Below, one piece after another: positions 34,107-43,277 of a stretch of 64,000 nt of DNA. The position numbers and the translations under genes are program-made. How positions within the stretch are numbered: the stretch's first letter is position 1; every line of letters starts with the position of its first letter. The notes under the pieces were generated by a model, which ran no database searches, was not told the DNA's origin, and saw only the letters and a list, made by a program, of their open reading frames with translations. The DNA comes from Bin87 sp963666415 (GTDB lineage: Bacteria > Chloroflexota > Dehalococcoidia > Lucifugimonadales > UBA3495): NCBI GenBank assembly GCA_963666415.2, contig CAXXPD010000003.1, positions 1,054,001 to 1,118,000 on the forward strand, given 5' to 3'.

Positions 34107-34991
34107 ATGGAGATTGGAGTTTCGGTTCCCATTGTTGAGATTGGCGATGATTTTGGCGCGCTGCGGGACTACATCCAGGCCGCCGAGGATTTGGGATATG
34201 CTCACGTTCGCATTCTGGATCATGTTCTGGGAGCGGTGCCGGAGAAGCATCCCGAGGTTCCACACTTTCCCTACAACCACGAGTCCTACATACACGAGCC
34301 GTTCACGCTGATGGCTTACCTGGCCGCCGTTACCAAGACCATCGGCCTGACGACCGGGATTTTGATATTGCCCCAGCGGCAGACTGCCCTCGTAGCCAAG
34401 CAGGCAGCGGAAATCGACGTGCTGTCCGGCGGGCGGCTCCGGCTGGGTATCGGCGTGGGCTGGAACTCGGTGGAATACGAAGCATTGGGTGTCGATTTCG
34501 CCTCCCGCGGCAGCCGGTGCGATGAGCAGATTGAAGTGTTGCGCCAGTTGTGGACGGAAAACGTCGTGGACTTCCACGGCAAGTACCATGACATCTCCCA
34601 CGCCGGTATCAACCCACTGCCGGTGCAGCGTCCGATCCCCATCTGGGTCGGCGCCGGCCGCGGCAACGCGCCGACCCCGCCCAACGCCGCCATCCGGCGC
34701 ATCGGTCGGCTGGCAGATGGTTACTTCCCGATGTTTGCTCCCGATTCCGGCGGGGAGGCCATCCTGGGCCGGATTCGTCAGCAGGCTGAGGCGGCGGGGC
34801 GCGATCCGTCGGAGGTGGGTTTCGAGGGTCGCATCACCGTTACAGCAGACAACAATCCCGAGGACTGGCTCACCGAGTTGCGTTCCTGGGAGGGTTTGGG
34901 TGCGACTCACATTGCGGCTGGATTGCGTGGCGGGCAGTCACCCGACGACCACATCAACGCAATACGCCGGCTGAAGGATGCAATCGGGTAG
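34107..34991 (+). CDS. LLM-class F420-dependent oxidoreductase
   Basis: A 294-residue member of the short, F420-type branch of the luciferase-like family (TIGR03619-like). It shows IGVSVPIVEIGDDFGALRDYIQ, AEDLGYAHVRILDHVLG, KTIGLTTGILILPQRQTALVAKQAAEID-type core split by GGRLRLGIGVGWNSVEYEAL, then RSRCDEQIEVLRQLW-like helix and PIPIWVGAGR. The conserved ILPQR and GVGWN motifs define it. Substrate unknown. AGGAGG precedes ATG 34107. It lies 10 bases before the ABC transporter gene. Confidence 0.88.
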   Translation: MEIGVSVPIVEIGDDFGALRDYIQAAEDLGYAHVRILDHVLGAVPEKHPEVPHFPYNHESYIHEPFTLMAYLAAVTKTIGLTTGILILPQRQTALVAKQAAEIDVLSGGRLRLGIGVGWNSVEYEALGVDFASRGSRCDEQIEVLRQLWTENVVDFHGKYHDISHAGINPLPVQRPIPIWVGAGRGNAPTPPNAAIRRIGRLADGYFPMFAPDSGGEAILGRIRQQAEAAGRDPSEVGFEGRITVTADNNPEDWLTELRSWEGLGATHIAAGLRGGQSPDDHINAIRRLKDAIG

Positions 34992-35000
34992 CGCCGTAAG

Positions 35001-36959
35001 ATGAGATCAGGTCGCGAGAATATGCCAACGTCGCCACGACACGGGCGCGGGGGGGCCGGCAACGGTCGCCCGAAAGGGCGTGTGCCCGGGCTGGTTCGGC
35101 GCATCGCCGCCTCATTCCAACCCTACTGGCCGCGAGTGCTGGCCGTGGGGCTGTTGATCGTGATTACCGCCGGGTTGGGCGTGGTCAATCCCGTATTGAT
35201 CCGAGTGATGTTTGACTCTGCCCTCTTTGTGGATGGTGGCCCGGACCTGAATCTTGTTTGGACACTCGCCGCGGTAATGGCCGGCGTGGTGGTGTTGACC
35301 GGTAGCCTGGGCGTGGGGCAAACCTGGCTGACGCAGCAAGTTGGTCAGCAGGTGATGCGAGATTTGCGCGATCGGCTGTATTCGCATTTGCAGTCTCTGT
35401 CGCTGGGTTTCTTCACCTCCACCAGAACCGGCGAGATCCAGAGTCGGGTAGCCAACGACGTTGCCGGTATCAGGGTTGTGGTTACCGGCACCGTTAGCAA
35501 TATTCTGGCCAACGTAGTCATCATTATCAGCACCCTGGGGGCGATGCTGGTTTTGTCGTGGGAGCTGACGCTGGTGGCGGTTGGAATCACGCCCATATTC
35601 GCGGTATTCAGCTACCTGGTTGGCAAGCGACGGCGTGCTATGTCGTCGTTAGTTCAGGAATCCACCGCCGAAATGACGGCTATCACCCAGGAAACGCTAT
35701 CGGTGTCCGGAGTGATGCTGACCCGGCTGTTCGGGGCGCAAAATCGGGAAATTGAGCGGTTCCGGCAACAGAACATCAGGTTATCAGACCTGGAAATACG
35801 GCGGGAGATGACCGGGCAGGCGGTGTGGGCAGGAATACAGGTATTCTTTTCGCTGTCGCCGGTGGTGATCTACGTGCTGGCTGGCTACCTGATGTTTGAA
35901 GCCTTTGGGGCCGGTGGCGTAACGCCCGGCACGATCATAGCTTTTACAACGCTGCAGACCCGGTTGTACTTCCCCATCAGCACGCTACTGAGGACATCGG
36001 TGGAACTGCAATCTTCGCTGGCGTTGTTCGAACGCATCTTCGGCTACCTGGACATCCGACCCGAGATTGTGGATGCGCCGGATGCCGTGGTAATGCCGCC
36101 GGAAAGGGTCACTGGCGCGGTGTCTTTCCGCGACGTGCGGGTGAATTACCGTTCACCACTGGAGGAAGAAGATAGCGACGCCGACGGCGATGCGGCAGAC
36201 GCAAGCACGTGGGCGCTGGACGGCATCAGTTTCGATGTGAAACCCGGCCAGCTGGCGGCGTTGGTGGGTCCAAGTGGCGCCGGGAAGACCACCATATCCT
36301 ACCTGATTCCACGCCTGTACGATGCCAATGGTGGGACGGTTACCATTGACGGCGTAGACGTCAAGCGCATCAAATTGGAGAGCCTGGCGAGCATGGTTGG
36401 GTACGTGTCGCAGGAGAGCTACCTGTTCCACGCTTCGATCCGCGAGAACCTCACCTACGGCAATCCTGACGCAACCGAAGCGGAAATGCAAGCGGCGGCG
36501 CAGGCGGCTTACATCCACGAACGCATCATGCAGTTTCCGGATGGATACGAAACGGTGGTGGGCGAGCGTGGCTACCGTCTCTCCGGCGGCGAGCGTCAAC
36601 GGCTGTCCATCGCCCGGGTGATATTGCATCAACCGCGCCTGCTCATTCTCGACGAGGCAACCTCGGCGCTCGACACCACCAGCGAGCGGTACGTGCAGGC
36701 AGCGCTGGAACCCCTGATGCGCGGGCGAACGACCATCGCCATCGCGCACCGACTGTCGACCATTATGGCAGCCGACGTGATTTACGTGGTGGACAAAGGG
36801 CGCATCGTGGAGCGGGGCACGCATCAGGAACTGGTGGGCCGGCGTGGGCTGTACGCCCAGCTATACGAGCAACAGTTTGAGAGTGGTGGCGTGGAGTGCA
36901 TTTGCGAGGACGGCGTGGTGCTGGCGAACGGCAACGTGCGCCAGCCCGTTGTGGTGTAG
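35001..36959 (+). CDS. ABC exporter, fused permease and ATPase (MsbA/multidrug type)
   Basis: A 652-residue half-transporter. An N-terminal arginine/glycine-rich cytoplasmic tail precedes six predicted membrane helices (about 35-330). The nucleotide-binding domain has Walker A GPSGAGKTT (about 422), signature LSGGERQRLSIAR (about 526), Walker B LLILDEATSALD (about 549) and the H-loop IAIAHRLSTI. An acidic insertion (EEEDSDADGDAADA) sits between the domains. The C-terminal tail contains two cysteines (ECICEDG). It probably acts as a homodimer. The substrate is unknown. ATG 35001 or an in-frame ATG at 35022 could be the start. Confidence 0.9.
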   Translation: MRSGRENMPTSPRHGRGGAGNGRPKGRVPGLVRRIAASFQPYWPRVLAVGLLIVITAGLGVVNPVLIRVMFDSALFVDGGPDLNLVWTLAAVMAGVVVLTGSLGVGQTWLTQQVGQQVMRDLRDRLYSHLQSLSLGFFTSTRTGEIQSRVANDVAGIRVVVTGTVSNILANVVIIISTLGAMLVLSWELTLVAVGITPIFAVFSYLVGKRRRAMSSLVQESTAEMTAITQETLSVSGVMLTRLFGAQNREIERFRQQNIRLSDLEIRREMTGQAVWAGIQVFFSLSPVVIYVLAGYLMFEAFGAGGVTPGTIIAFTTLQTRLYFPISTLLRTSVELQSSLALFERIFGYLDIRPEIVDAPDAVVMPPERVTGAVSFRDVRVNYRSPLEEEDSDADGDAADASTWALDGISFDVKPGQLAALVGPSGAGKTTISYLIPRLYDANGGTVTIDGVDVKRIKLESLASMVGYVSQESYLFHASIRENLTYGNPDATEAEMQAAAQAAYIHERIMQFPDGYETVVGERGYRLSGGERQRLSIARVILHQPRLLILDEATSALDTTSERYVQAALEPLMRGRTTIAIAHRLSTIMAADVIYVVDKGRIVERGTHQELVGRRGLYAQLYEQQFESGGVECICEDGVVLANGNVRQPVVV

Positions 36960-36998
36960 TCCTGCCGCCAGCAACTGCCCAACAACAGAGGAGACGGT

Positions 36999-37928
36999 AT
37001 GACAGAGTCCGATCATTCGGGGCCGGTGAGACTGCGGGTTGCTTTTCGAAATATGTTCTACACGACGATATACGTCGCCGTGGAGGGCGGATTTTTAACC
37101 GACGAGGGACTGGATGTCGATTTTGCCCACATCCCGAGTGGACAGGCTAGCACCGACCTGCTCAAGGCGGGCGCCATCGACATCACCCAGAGCGGGATCA
37201 GCCGCAGCCTGATGGACCTGGATGCGGGCAGCAATGACCCACCGTTGCACATTGCCGAAATCAACCAGCGGGATGGGTTCTTTCTGCTATCGCGACAACC
37301 CAGGGATAACTGGCAGTGGTCTGAATTGACCGGCGCCACGCTGATACCCGTTGGGTTCACTCCGGTGCCCTTTATGACGCTTAAAGCCGCCATGCGCAAG
37401 CACGGGGTTAATCCCGATGACGTGCGTTTGCTGGATGGCCTGCCGGCGGAAGAGATGCTGGCCAGGTTCCGAAATGGGGATTCCGATTACCTGCAGGTTC
37501 CCTGTCCATTCGCGGAGGAGCTGATCCGCGAAGGCGTCGGGCATCTGGTGTCTACACTTGGTGAGGAAAGCGGGTACATTTGCTACAGCAGCTTTGCGGC
37601 CACGCCAGCCTACATCGCCGCTAATCCCGACACCGTGCAGGCCTTCGTGCGCGGTTATTATCGGGCGCAACAGTGGGTGGATCAAAGCGATGCGGCTGCC
37701 GTCGCCGAGCGCATCGCCGGCATATTCCCTGACTACGATCGTGCCATCCTGGCGGGCAGCGTTGAGCGCTACAAGCACGTGGGCGTGTGGGCCACCGACC
37801 CCATGATCGGCCGGGACGGCCACGATCGGATGCGGGATGCGCTAATCGCCGGTGGGCTGGTGCGTGGCAGCCATCCATACGAGCAGATAGTGCGTCCAGA
37901 GTTCGCAGAGCGGGCGATGGGAATATGA
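36999..37928 (+). CDS. NMT1/THI5-like substrate-binding protein
   Basis: A 309-residue periplasmic-binding-protein fold resembling SsuA/TauA/ThiY proteins. It has RVAFRNMFYTTIYVAVEGGFLTDEG-type opening (split across two helices), IPSGQASTDLLKAGAIDITQ, LIPVGFTPVPFMTLKAAMRK, and a C-terminal PDTVQAFVRGYYRAQQWVDQ. No signal peptide or lipobox is seen, so it may be cytoplasmic or act as an enzyme-like binding protein. The upstream ABC exporter is not an importer, so pairing is doubtful. Ligand unknown. Confidence 0.72.
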   Translation: MTESDHSGPVRLRVAFRNMFYTTIYVAVEGGFLTDEGLDVDFAHIPSGQASTDLLKAGAIDITQSGISRSLMDLDAGSNDPPLHIAEINQRDGFFLLSRQPRDNWQWSELTGATLIPVGFTPVPFMTLKAAMRKHGVNPDDVRLLDGLPAEEMLARFRNGDSDYLQVPCPFAEELIREGVGHLVSTLGEESGYICYSSFAATPAYIAANPDTVQAFVRGYYRAQQWVDQSDAAAVAERIAGIFPDYDRAILAGSVERYKHVGVWATDPMIGRDGHDRMRDALIAGGLVRGSHPYEQIVRPEFAERAMGI

Positions 37929-38001
37929 ACTCCTTGGACGATGCCCTGGAACGACGTTATCTGAGCTGGAATAAAGGGGCTGAACATTCAGGAGTACTAC
38001 T

Positions 38002-38157
38002 ATGAACGCAGGAACTTTGGGCATTTTGTTGCTAGGATTCGCTGTGTTGATCATCCTTGGTATGTGGGGATGGCTCGCAGCCGCGAAAGCCGTGGTCGAT
38101 TCGTCTAACCCCGTCCTGGCCGCAATAACAGTGTACGGTTTTTCTTCGGAGCTTTGA
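38002..38157 (+). CDS. Small single-pass membrane protein
   Basis: A 51-residue ORF starting MNAGTLGILLLGFAVLIILG with one transmembrane helix (about 5-28) and a short polar end. AGGAG lies seven bases upstream of ATG 38002. No family recognised. The area 37990-38600 is visibly richer in A/T than its surroundings. A 26-codon frame at 37925-38005 overlaps both neighbours and is not annotated. Confidence 0.5.
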   Translation: MNAGTLGILLLGFAVLIILGMWGWLAAAKAVVDSSNPVLAAITVYGFSSEL

Positions 38158-38199
38158 TAACAGGCGGAGTATTTACGTATTTTGTTTGGAGGATACGCC

Positions 38200-38594
38200 A
38201 TGGCTGAGAGCGGCGACGCTTCTGGGATCAATAGATCGTACAGCCGCAACTTAACCTGGTGCCGATTCTGGCTCGGAGTAGTCTCGGGATTGTCGCCTTT
38301 ACTTTCACATTCGTTGTGGATCAGACGTTCGAAAATCTAAACCGCGATCGAGACATGGTGTTCGCGGAAAACGCGTTTATTATGGCAGGCGATCTACCTG
38401 TTGGTGATTGTGTGGAAGAACTAAAAATAGCCCCGACCGGACCTATGATCGCCAACGCAAGTGCTGATCGGGCGTTAATTGTAGATGCTATCAGTTGGAT
38501 TTTAGGCGGGGCCGCAGGTATTTGCTTATCAACAGCATGGATATTCAGAAGCATGTACTTACTGGACGATCGCGCACTGAGTAAACTCGGATGA
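38200..38594 (+). pseudogene. Two-helix membrane protein, apparently frameshifted
   Basis: A strong ribosome-binding site (TTTGGAGG) precedes ATG 38200, whose frame reads MAESGDASGINRSYSRNLTW and enters a membrane helix (FWLGVVSG) but stops after 46 codons. The frame two bases on (open from GTG 38259) continues the helix as GIVAFTFTFVVDQTF, then a polar domain with a Cys (GDLPVGDCVEELK) and a second helix (ISWILGGAAGICLSTAWIF) to 38594. A single indel near 38285-38295 would give one 131-residue protein with two helices. Otherwise the GTG frame alone would lack a ribosome-binding site. Family unknown. Confidence 0.5.
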
Positions 38595-38614
38595 AATTAG
38601 CAGGAGGACACACC

Positions 38615-39367
38615 ATGAGGCTGGAAGGAAAGGTTGCAATCATTACTGGCGGGGCACGGGGGCAAGGCGCTACCGAGGCGCGGATGTTTGCCCAGGAGGG
38701 CGCGCGGGTAGTCATTGGCGATGTGCGCGACGACCAGGGGATGCAGGTGGAAGCAGAAATCCGGGAGCTGGGCGGCGAGGCGGTTTACCTGCATCTTGAC
38801 GTCACCAGCGCCGACGACTGGCAGCGTGCTATCGACACCGCCGAGCAGCGTTTTGGCAAGGTGGATGTGCTGGTCAACAACGCGGCCATCGTGGTGCGCA
38901 AAAGCATTGAGGAAACCACCAGCGACGACTGGGACAACATCATGGCGGTTAACGCCAAGGGAGTTTTCCTCGGCACCAGGGCAGTCATTCCGGCGATGCG
39001 TCGAGCGGGTGGTGGCAGCATTATCAACATCTCCTCCATCAGCGGCCTGGTGTCCATCGGCCCGCCGGCTTACATCGCCACCAAAGGCGCGGTGCGGCTG
39101 TTCACCAAATCAACTGCCATCCAGTACGCGTCGGAAAATATCAGGGCGAATTCGATACACCCGGGCAGTGTGGATACCGACATGCGTCGCGAGGGCATGG
39201 GGAGCCAGACGGCCGAGGAAATCCAGGCCCGCGTCGACCAGATTCCTTTGCGTCGGGTTGGCACTACTGAGGACATCGCTTACGGCGTTTTGTTCCTCGC
39301 TTCCGATGAATCCTCGTTCATGACCGGGAGCGAAGTAGTCATCGACGGCGGCTACACCGCCCAGTAA
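38615..39367 (+). CDS. Short-chain dehydrogenase/reductase
   Basis: A 250-residue classical SDR. The cofactor loop is ITGGARGQGATEARMFAQEG, with an acidic Asp in GDVRDD suggesting NAD(H) preference. NNAAIVVRKS follows, then the catalytic Ser of NISSISGLVSIG and Tyr-x3-Lys in AYIATKGAV. The C-terminus SFMTGSEVVIDGGYTAQ is typical. ATG 38615 follows CAGGAGG. The gene ends 10 bases before an alcohol dehydrogenase, so both probably share a transcript and a pathway. Substrate unknown. Confidence 0.9.
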   Translation: MRLEGKVAIITGGARGQGATEARMFAQEGARVVIGDVRDDQGMQVEAEIRELGGEAVYLHLDVTSADDWQRAIDTAEQRFGKVDVLVNNAAIVVRKSIEETTSDDWDNIMAVNAKGVFLGTRAVIPAMRRAGGGSIINISSISGLVSIGPPAYIATKGAVRLFTKSTAIQYASENIRANSIHPGSVDTDMRREGMGSQTAEEIQARVDQIPLRRVGTTEDIAYGVLFLASDESSFMTGSEVVIDGGYTAQ

Positions 39368-39377
39368 GGGAGCCAAC

Positions 39378-40475
39378 ATGACCAGTCTGCCCCAGCAATC
39401 CCTGGCCGCCGTTGCCACTGCCCCCAACGTTATGGAGCTGCGCCGGCTGGCCATACCGGACATCGGCGACGATGAGGCCATCGTCCGAATTGAGGCCACC
39501 GGCATCTGCGGTACCGATTACGAGTGGTTCCGCGGCGACCTGGACATTCCCTTCCCCATCATCCTCGGACACGAACCGTTGGGCCGTATCGCAGCAATCG
39601 GTTCGCGGGCGGCGGAGCGTTGGGGCGTGGGTGTGGGCGACCGGGTAGCGGTGCGTTCGGGATACCGCTGTGGGTGCTGCGCCGCGTGCCTGGCCGGCGG
39701 CTCGGAACCTTGCCCCGACGCGGGCGGGTTCGGACAGACCGGACTGGATAAATCCCCCGGTCTCTGGGGCGGATACTCAGAGTATCTGTATCTCCCGGCG
39801 GGTTCGGTGGTGTTTCCCATGGACGGCGACCTGGCTCCGGAGGTGGCGGTGATGTTCAACCCGCTGGGCGCCGGTTTCGCCTGGGGTGTGGACGCTTGCG
39901 GATTGCAGCCGGGGCAAACTCTCGCGGTGCTGGGTTCTGGTCAGCGAGGCATCTGCTGCGCGTTGGCGGCCAAAGAGTCCGGCGCCGCGATGGTGGCCAT
40001 CACCGGCCTGGGTCGCGACGAGCACAAGCTGGCCCTGGCGAGAGAGTTGGGCGCCGACATGGCGATCAACGTGGACGGGGAGGATCCGGTGGAGCTGGTG
40101 CTGGCAGCCACCGGCGGGCAGGGCGTGGATTGCGTGGTGGATACCACTCCCTACGCGGTGGAATCGGTGAATCACGCCGTGCAAATGGTTAAACCGGGCG
40201 GCACGGTTGTGTTGGCCGGCCTGAAGGGTCGGCGCAACTTTGAGGGACTGTCGCCAGACGACATAATCTGGAAGAAGGTAACGTTGCGGGGCGTGCTCGG
40301 CGTGGAGTATTCGGCGTTCCGGCGCGCAGTCGATACGATCCACTCGCGCAAGTATCCGATGGAACGACTGCACACCCACAGCTTTCCAATAGAGGAGGCG
40401 GAAAGGGCGCTGGCTACGCTGAGCGGAGAAACCGGCGAACCCAGCATCCACGTCGCCATCGTGCCCCGCAGCTGA
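39378..40475 (+). CDS. Zinc-dependent alcohol dehydrogenase (MDR)
   Basis: A 365-residue medium-chain dehydrogenase with both zinc sites visible. Catalytic residues are in GICGTDYEWFRG and LGHEPLGRI. The structural cysteine cluster is RCGCCAACLAGGSEPC (about 97-111). The NAD-binding loop is LAVLGSGQRGICCALAAKESG, slightly unusual in its GSGQRG. The C-terminal PIEEAERALATLSGE is typical. GGGAG precedes ATG 39378. It lies directly between the SDR and an amidohydrolase, suggesting a short catabolic operon. Confidence 0.9.
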   Translation: MTSLPQQSLAAVATAPNVMELRRLAIPDIGDDEAIVRIEATGICGTDYEWFRGDLDIPFPIILGHEPLGRIAAIGSRAAERWGVGVGDRVAVRSGYRCGCCAACLAGGSEPCPDAGGFGQTGLDKSPGLWGGYSEYLYLPAGSVVFPMDGDLAPEVAVMFNPLGAGFAWGVDACGLQPGQTLAVLGSGQRGICCALAAKESGAAMVAITGLGRDEHKLALARELGADMAINVDGEDPVELVLAATGGQGVDCVVDTTPYAVESVNHAVQMVKPGGTVVLAGLKGRRNFEGLSPDDIIWKKVTLRGVLGVEYSAFRRAVDTIHSRKYPMERLHTHSFPIEEAERALATLSGETGEPSIHVAIVPRS

Positions 40476-40525
40476 CCTGCCGGGTTGGATCATCGTCGTT
40501 CGCTGACCGGCCGAGGAAATGCGCT

Positions 40526-42121
40526 ATGACCAATTATCACGCCGATACCGTGATCCGCCGCGCCAACGTCATTACCATAGACCCGGCCCAACCGCGTGCC
40601 TCGGCAGTGGCGATGCGGGCGGGCCGATTCATCGGGGTGGGCAGCGATTCAGATGTCGAGACCCTGATTGGCCCGGGCACCACGATCCTGGATATGGGCG
40701 GCAAGACGGTGCTGCCGGGGTTCATTGATGCCCACATCCACGTGTTGAGCAGTGGCATCCGCCACGTAATGGCTGCCGATTGCGCGCTGCCCACCATTGC
40801 CGACATTCAGGGCGCACTGCGGGAGCGTGTGGCCAGTACGCCAGCCGGGGAGTGGGTGCAAGGGTTCAAGTTCGACGATACCAAGACTGCCGAAAACCGC
40901 TTTTTGCGACGGGAAGACCTGGACGCTGTTAGCACCAATCATCCGATTCTGGTGGCACACCGGGCCGGGCACGTTTACTACGGTAATTCGCTGGCGCTGG
41001 AGCGGGCCGGCTTCAACGACGAAACTCCGGATCCGCCCGGCGGCCGATTGGGTCGCCATGCCGATACCGGGCGATTGGATGGTGTTATCTACGAACGGGC
41101 GGCCGATGATCTGCGGGAAAATCAGCTGCCTGTGGAATCTCCGGAGACACGGCGACAGGGGCTGCGCACCATCTGCCAGATGCTGAACCGGGTGGGTTTG
41201 ACCAGCGTCCACGACGCTCGGGTAACCGACTACGAGCTGCGGACCTATCAGGAAGGGCGGGACGCTGGCGAACTCTCGTTGCGGGTGTACGCCCTGATGT
41301 TCTACCGGTATTTTCCGGCGTTGCGGGACGCTGGCATCAGATCCGGCATGGGTGATGAACACCTCCGAATCGGAGGGATAAAGATGGTGGCCGACGGCGC
41401 CATCGCCTCGCGCACCGCCTACCTGTCGCAACCCTATGAAGGCAGTTGCTGCGACTACGGAATCCTGACGATGACCGCCGACGAGATTTCCGGCCACGTG
41501 ATGGAGATGCACCAGGCTGGTTTCCAGGTGTGCATTCATGCCAACGGCGACTCCACCATCGGCATGGTGCTGGATGCCTACGAACAGGCTCAGGCGGCGT
41601 ACCCACGCACTGAACCACGCCATCGCATTGAGCATTGCACGCTGGTGAACCCGGATTTGCTCAACCGGATGAATCGCGGGGGCGTGGTGGCTACTCCGTT
41701 CTGCACCTACGTGTATTACCACGGCGAGAAAATGCAGTTCTACGGGGCGGAACGGTTGCAGTGGATGTTTGCGCAACGGTCATTTATGGACTACGGCGTG
41801 GTGTCGACCGGAGCCACCGACTACCCGCCAGGCCCCTTTGAACCACTGATGGGGATTCAAAGCTGTGTTACTCGCACCGACAGCGAGGGTCGGGAATGGG
41901 GTGTCAACCAGCGAATCTCAGTGGAAGACGCCCTGCGCATTTACACACGAAACGGAGCCTACGCATCGTTCGAGGAAGGTCAGAAGGGGAGTATCGAAGT
42001 TGGCAAGCTGGCCGCCCTGGTGGTGCTGGAGTCCGACCCCACGGTCATCGATCCCTTTGGCATCAAGGACATCCCGGTGGCGCGGACGATTCTGGGCGGT
42101 CGCGTCGTGTACGAAGCCTGA
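40526..42121 (+). CDS. YtcJ-like metal-dependent amidohydrolase
   Basis: A 531-residue amidohydrolase-superfamily protein of the NfdA/YtcJ (amidohydrolase 3) branch. Metal ligands are in GFIDAHIHVLSSG (HxH), with later HANGDSTIGMVLDAYEQA, RHRIEHCTLV and the Asp of STGATDYPPGPFEPL. The C-terminal beta domain is IEVGKLAALVVLESDPTVID. The family hydrolyses N-formyl or other amide/cyclic amide bonds; the substrate is unknown. The start ATG 40526 has GAGGAAA upstream. A terminator lies directly downstream. Confidence 0.88.
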   Translation: MTNYHADTVIRRANVITIDPAQPRASAVAMRAGRFIGVGSDSDVETLIGPGTTILDMGGKTVLPGFIDAHIHVLSSGIRHVMAADCALPTIADIQGALRERVASTPAGEWVQGFKFDDTKTAENRFLRREDLDAVSTNHPILVAHRAGHVYYGNSLALERAGFNDETPDPPGGRLGRHADTGRLDGVIYERAADDLRENQLPVESPETRRQGLRTICQMLNRVGLTSVHDARVTDYELRTYQEGRDAGELSLRVYALMFYRYFPALRDAGIRSGMGDEHLRIGGIKMVADGAIASRTAYLSQPYEGSCCDYGILTMTADEISGHVMEMHQAGFQVCIHANGDSTIGMVLDAYEQAQAAYPRTEPRHRIEHCTLVNPDLLNRMNRGGVVATPFCTYVYYHGEKMQFYGAERLQWMFAQRSFMDYGVVSTGATDYPPGPFEPLMGIQSCVTRTDSEGREWGVNQRISVEDALRIYTRNGAYASFEEGQKGSIEVGKLAALVVLESDPTVIDPFGIKDIPVARTILGGRVVYEA

Positions 42122-42164
42122 CGCAGTAAACAGCGCTTCTACCAGCGAGATTCTCGGACTGAAG

Positions 42165-42191
42165 ACCCTCCCAGGGTTTGGGAGGGTTTTT
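42165..42191 (+). terminator. Rho-independent terminator after the amidohydrolase
   Basis: ACCCTCCC at 42165-42172 pairs with GGGAGGGT at 42180-42187 around AGGGTTT, followed by a T-run to 42191. The remaining leader to 42332 holds a 12-nt palindrome (GTGGGGCCCCAC, 42232-42243) just before a TATAAC at 42246-42251, possibly part of the min promoter but without a good -35. Confidence 0.85.
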
Positions 42192-42332
42192 GAATTTGTC
42201 AAAAATTGCATGGTCGCACTCGGGCATGGCGTGGGGCCCCACTGCTATAACTGCGACGAGGACGCGATACGCGTTGCAGGTTGTAAACCCGGCGGTGAAG
42301 CTTCGGGTTGGGTCTTGAACCGAGAGCTAACA

Positions 42333-43277
42333 ATGAGTACGCACACGCAAATGATCGACGCCCAGAACACGATCGACGCGCCAGGTGCAATCAAGGTCTC
42401 GACACGGGGGGCGTTGATCAACTTTGAGGTTGATGATTCCGTGCCCATCGAGGCGGCGTGTCGGGAGCTGAGGGAGCACCTGGGGCGTTTCCGCGAGCTG
42501 TACGCCGGCGGCGAGGTCTTGGTGGACGTTGGCCGACGTATGCTGTTCGACGAACAACAGCTGCGGATTCGCAAGGTTATCGAGTCTGAATCCGGGCTGT
42601 CGGTGCGGCAATTCTGGTGCGAGCCGGCAATCCTGGAAGCAGAACGCCAGCGGATCGGCGATATGCTGGCGCAGCAGTCGGCAATCACGGGGTATGTTCC
42701 ACGCTCCGACGAACCAGCTATTGCGTCGAACCCAGACGAGCCGCCCGATGGCCCAACCGCTGGTTCTGTTGATGATCATGTGCCTCCCGACGCTACCGTT
42801 GAGCCGGAACCTGACGGGCAGATGGCCGGCGTGCTCAAGGTTGGCGGGCTGGCTGCTGATGGCGAGCGGGTCGGTGTGCCGGCCCTGGTGGTGCGAGGCA
42901 CCTGCCGCGCCGGTGAGGTGCTCCGTTTACCCGGGAGCGTGGTCATTTTGGGCAACGTGAATCCGGGGGCGCAAATCATCGCGGTCGGCGACATCCTAGT
43001 GTTCGGCGCGTTGCGCGGGCTGGCCCACGCCGGAGCCGAGGGCGATGCCACCGCTACTATCGTGGCGATGTCCGCCGCCAATCCGATCCTGCGCATCGCC
43101 GGATATAACTGGGATGCCGAGGAGTGGGGCGATATTGAGTCGCAGATTCCGGCGGGCCGCCGGGGGCAGGGACACAACGGGGGCATCACCGCCAGCGTGC
43201 GCAATCGTGCGGTGCAAGTATCGCCCTATCAGAAGAATCACGGGATAAACCACGGAGGAAACCCCAATGAGCGGTAA
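42333..43277 (+). CDS. minC: Septum site-determining protein MinC
   Basis: A 314-residue FtsZ antagonist. The N-terminal domain (about 15-120) is divergent. After a Pro/Asp-rich linker (about 125-165), the C-terminal beta-helix domain shows LPGSVVILGNVNPGAQIIAVGDILVFGALRGLAHAG split over successive strands, the hallmark of MinC_C, with NPILRIAGY following. It is longer than E. coli MinC (231) because of the linker and a basic C-terminus. The last 11 bases overlap minD. Start ATG 42333 has a weak ribosome-binding site (GAGAG). Confidence 0.88.
   Translation: MSTHTQMIDAQNTIDAPGAIKVSTRGALINFEVDDSVPIEAACRELREHLGRFRELYAGGEVLVDVGRRMLFDEQQLRIRKVIESESGLSVRQFWCEPAILEAERQRIGDMLAQQSAITGYVPRSDEPAIASNPDEPPDGPTAGSVDDHVPPDATVEPEPDGQMAGVLKVGGLAADGERVGVPALVVRGTCRAGEVLRLPGSVVILGNVNPGAQIIAVGDILVFGALRGLAHAGAEGDATATIVAMSAANPILRIAGYNWDAEEWGDIESQIPAGRRGQGHNGGITASVRNRAVQVSPYQKNHGINHGGNPNER

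Noticed and set aside
37925..38005. 26-codon frame overlapping the NMT1-like gene stop (ATGA) and the next ATG
   Set aside because: Too short, no recognisable feature, and the following ORF has its own strong ribosome-binding site.
42232..42251. Promoter for minC with TATAAC and a 12-nt palindrome
   Set aside because: No acceptable -35 hexamer at the right spacing; left as a note rather than a feature.
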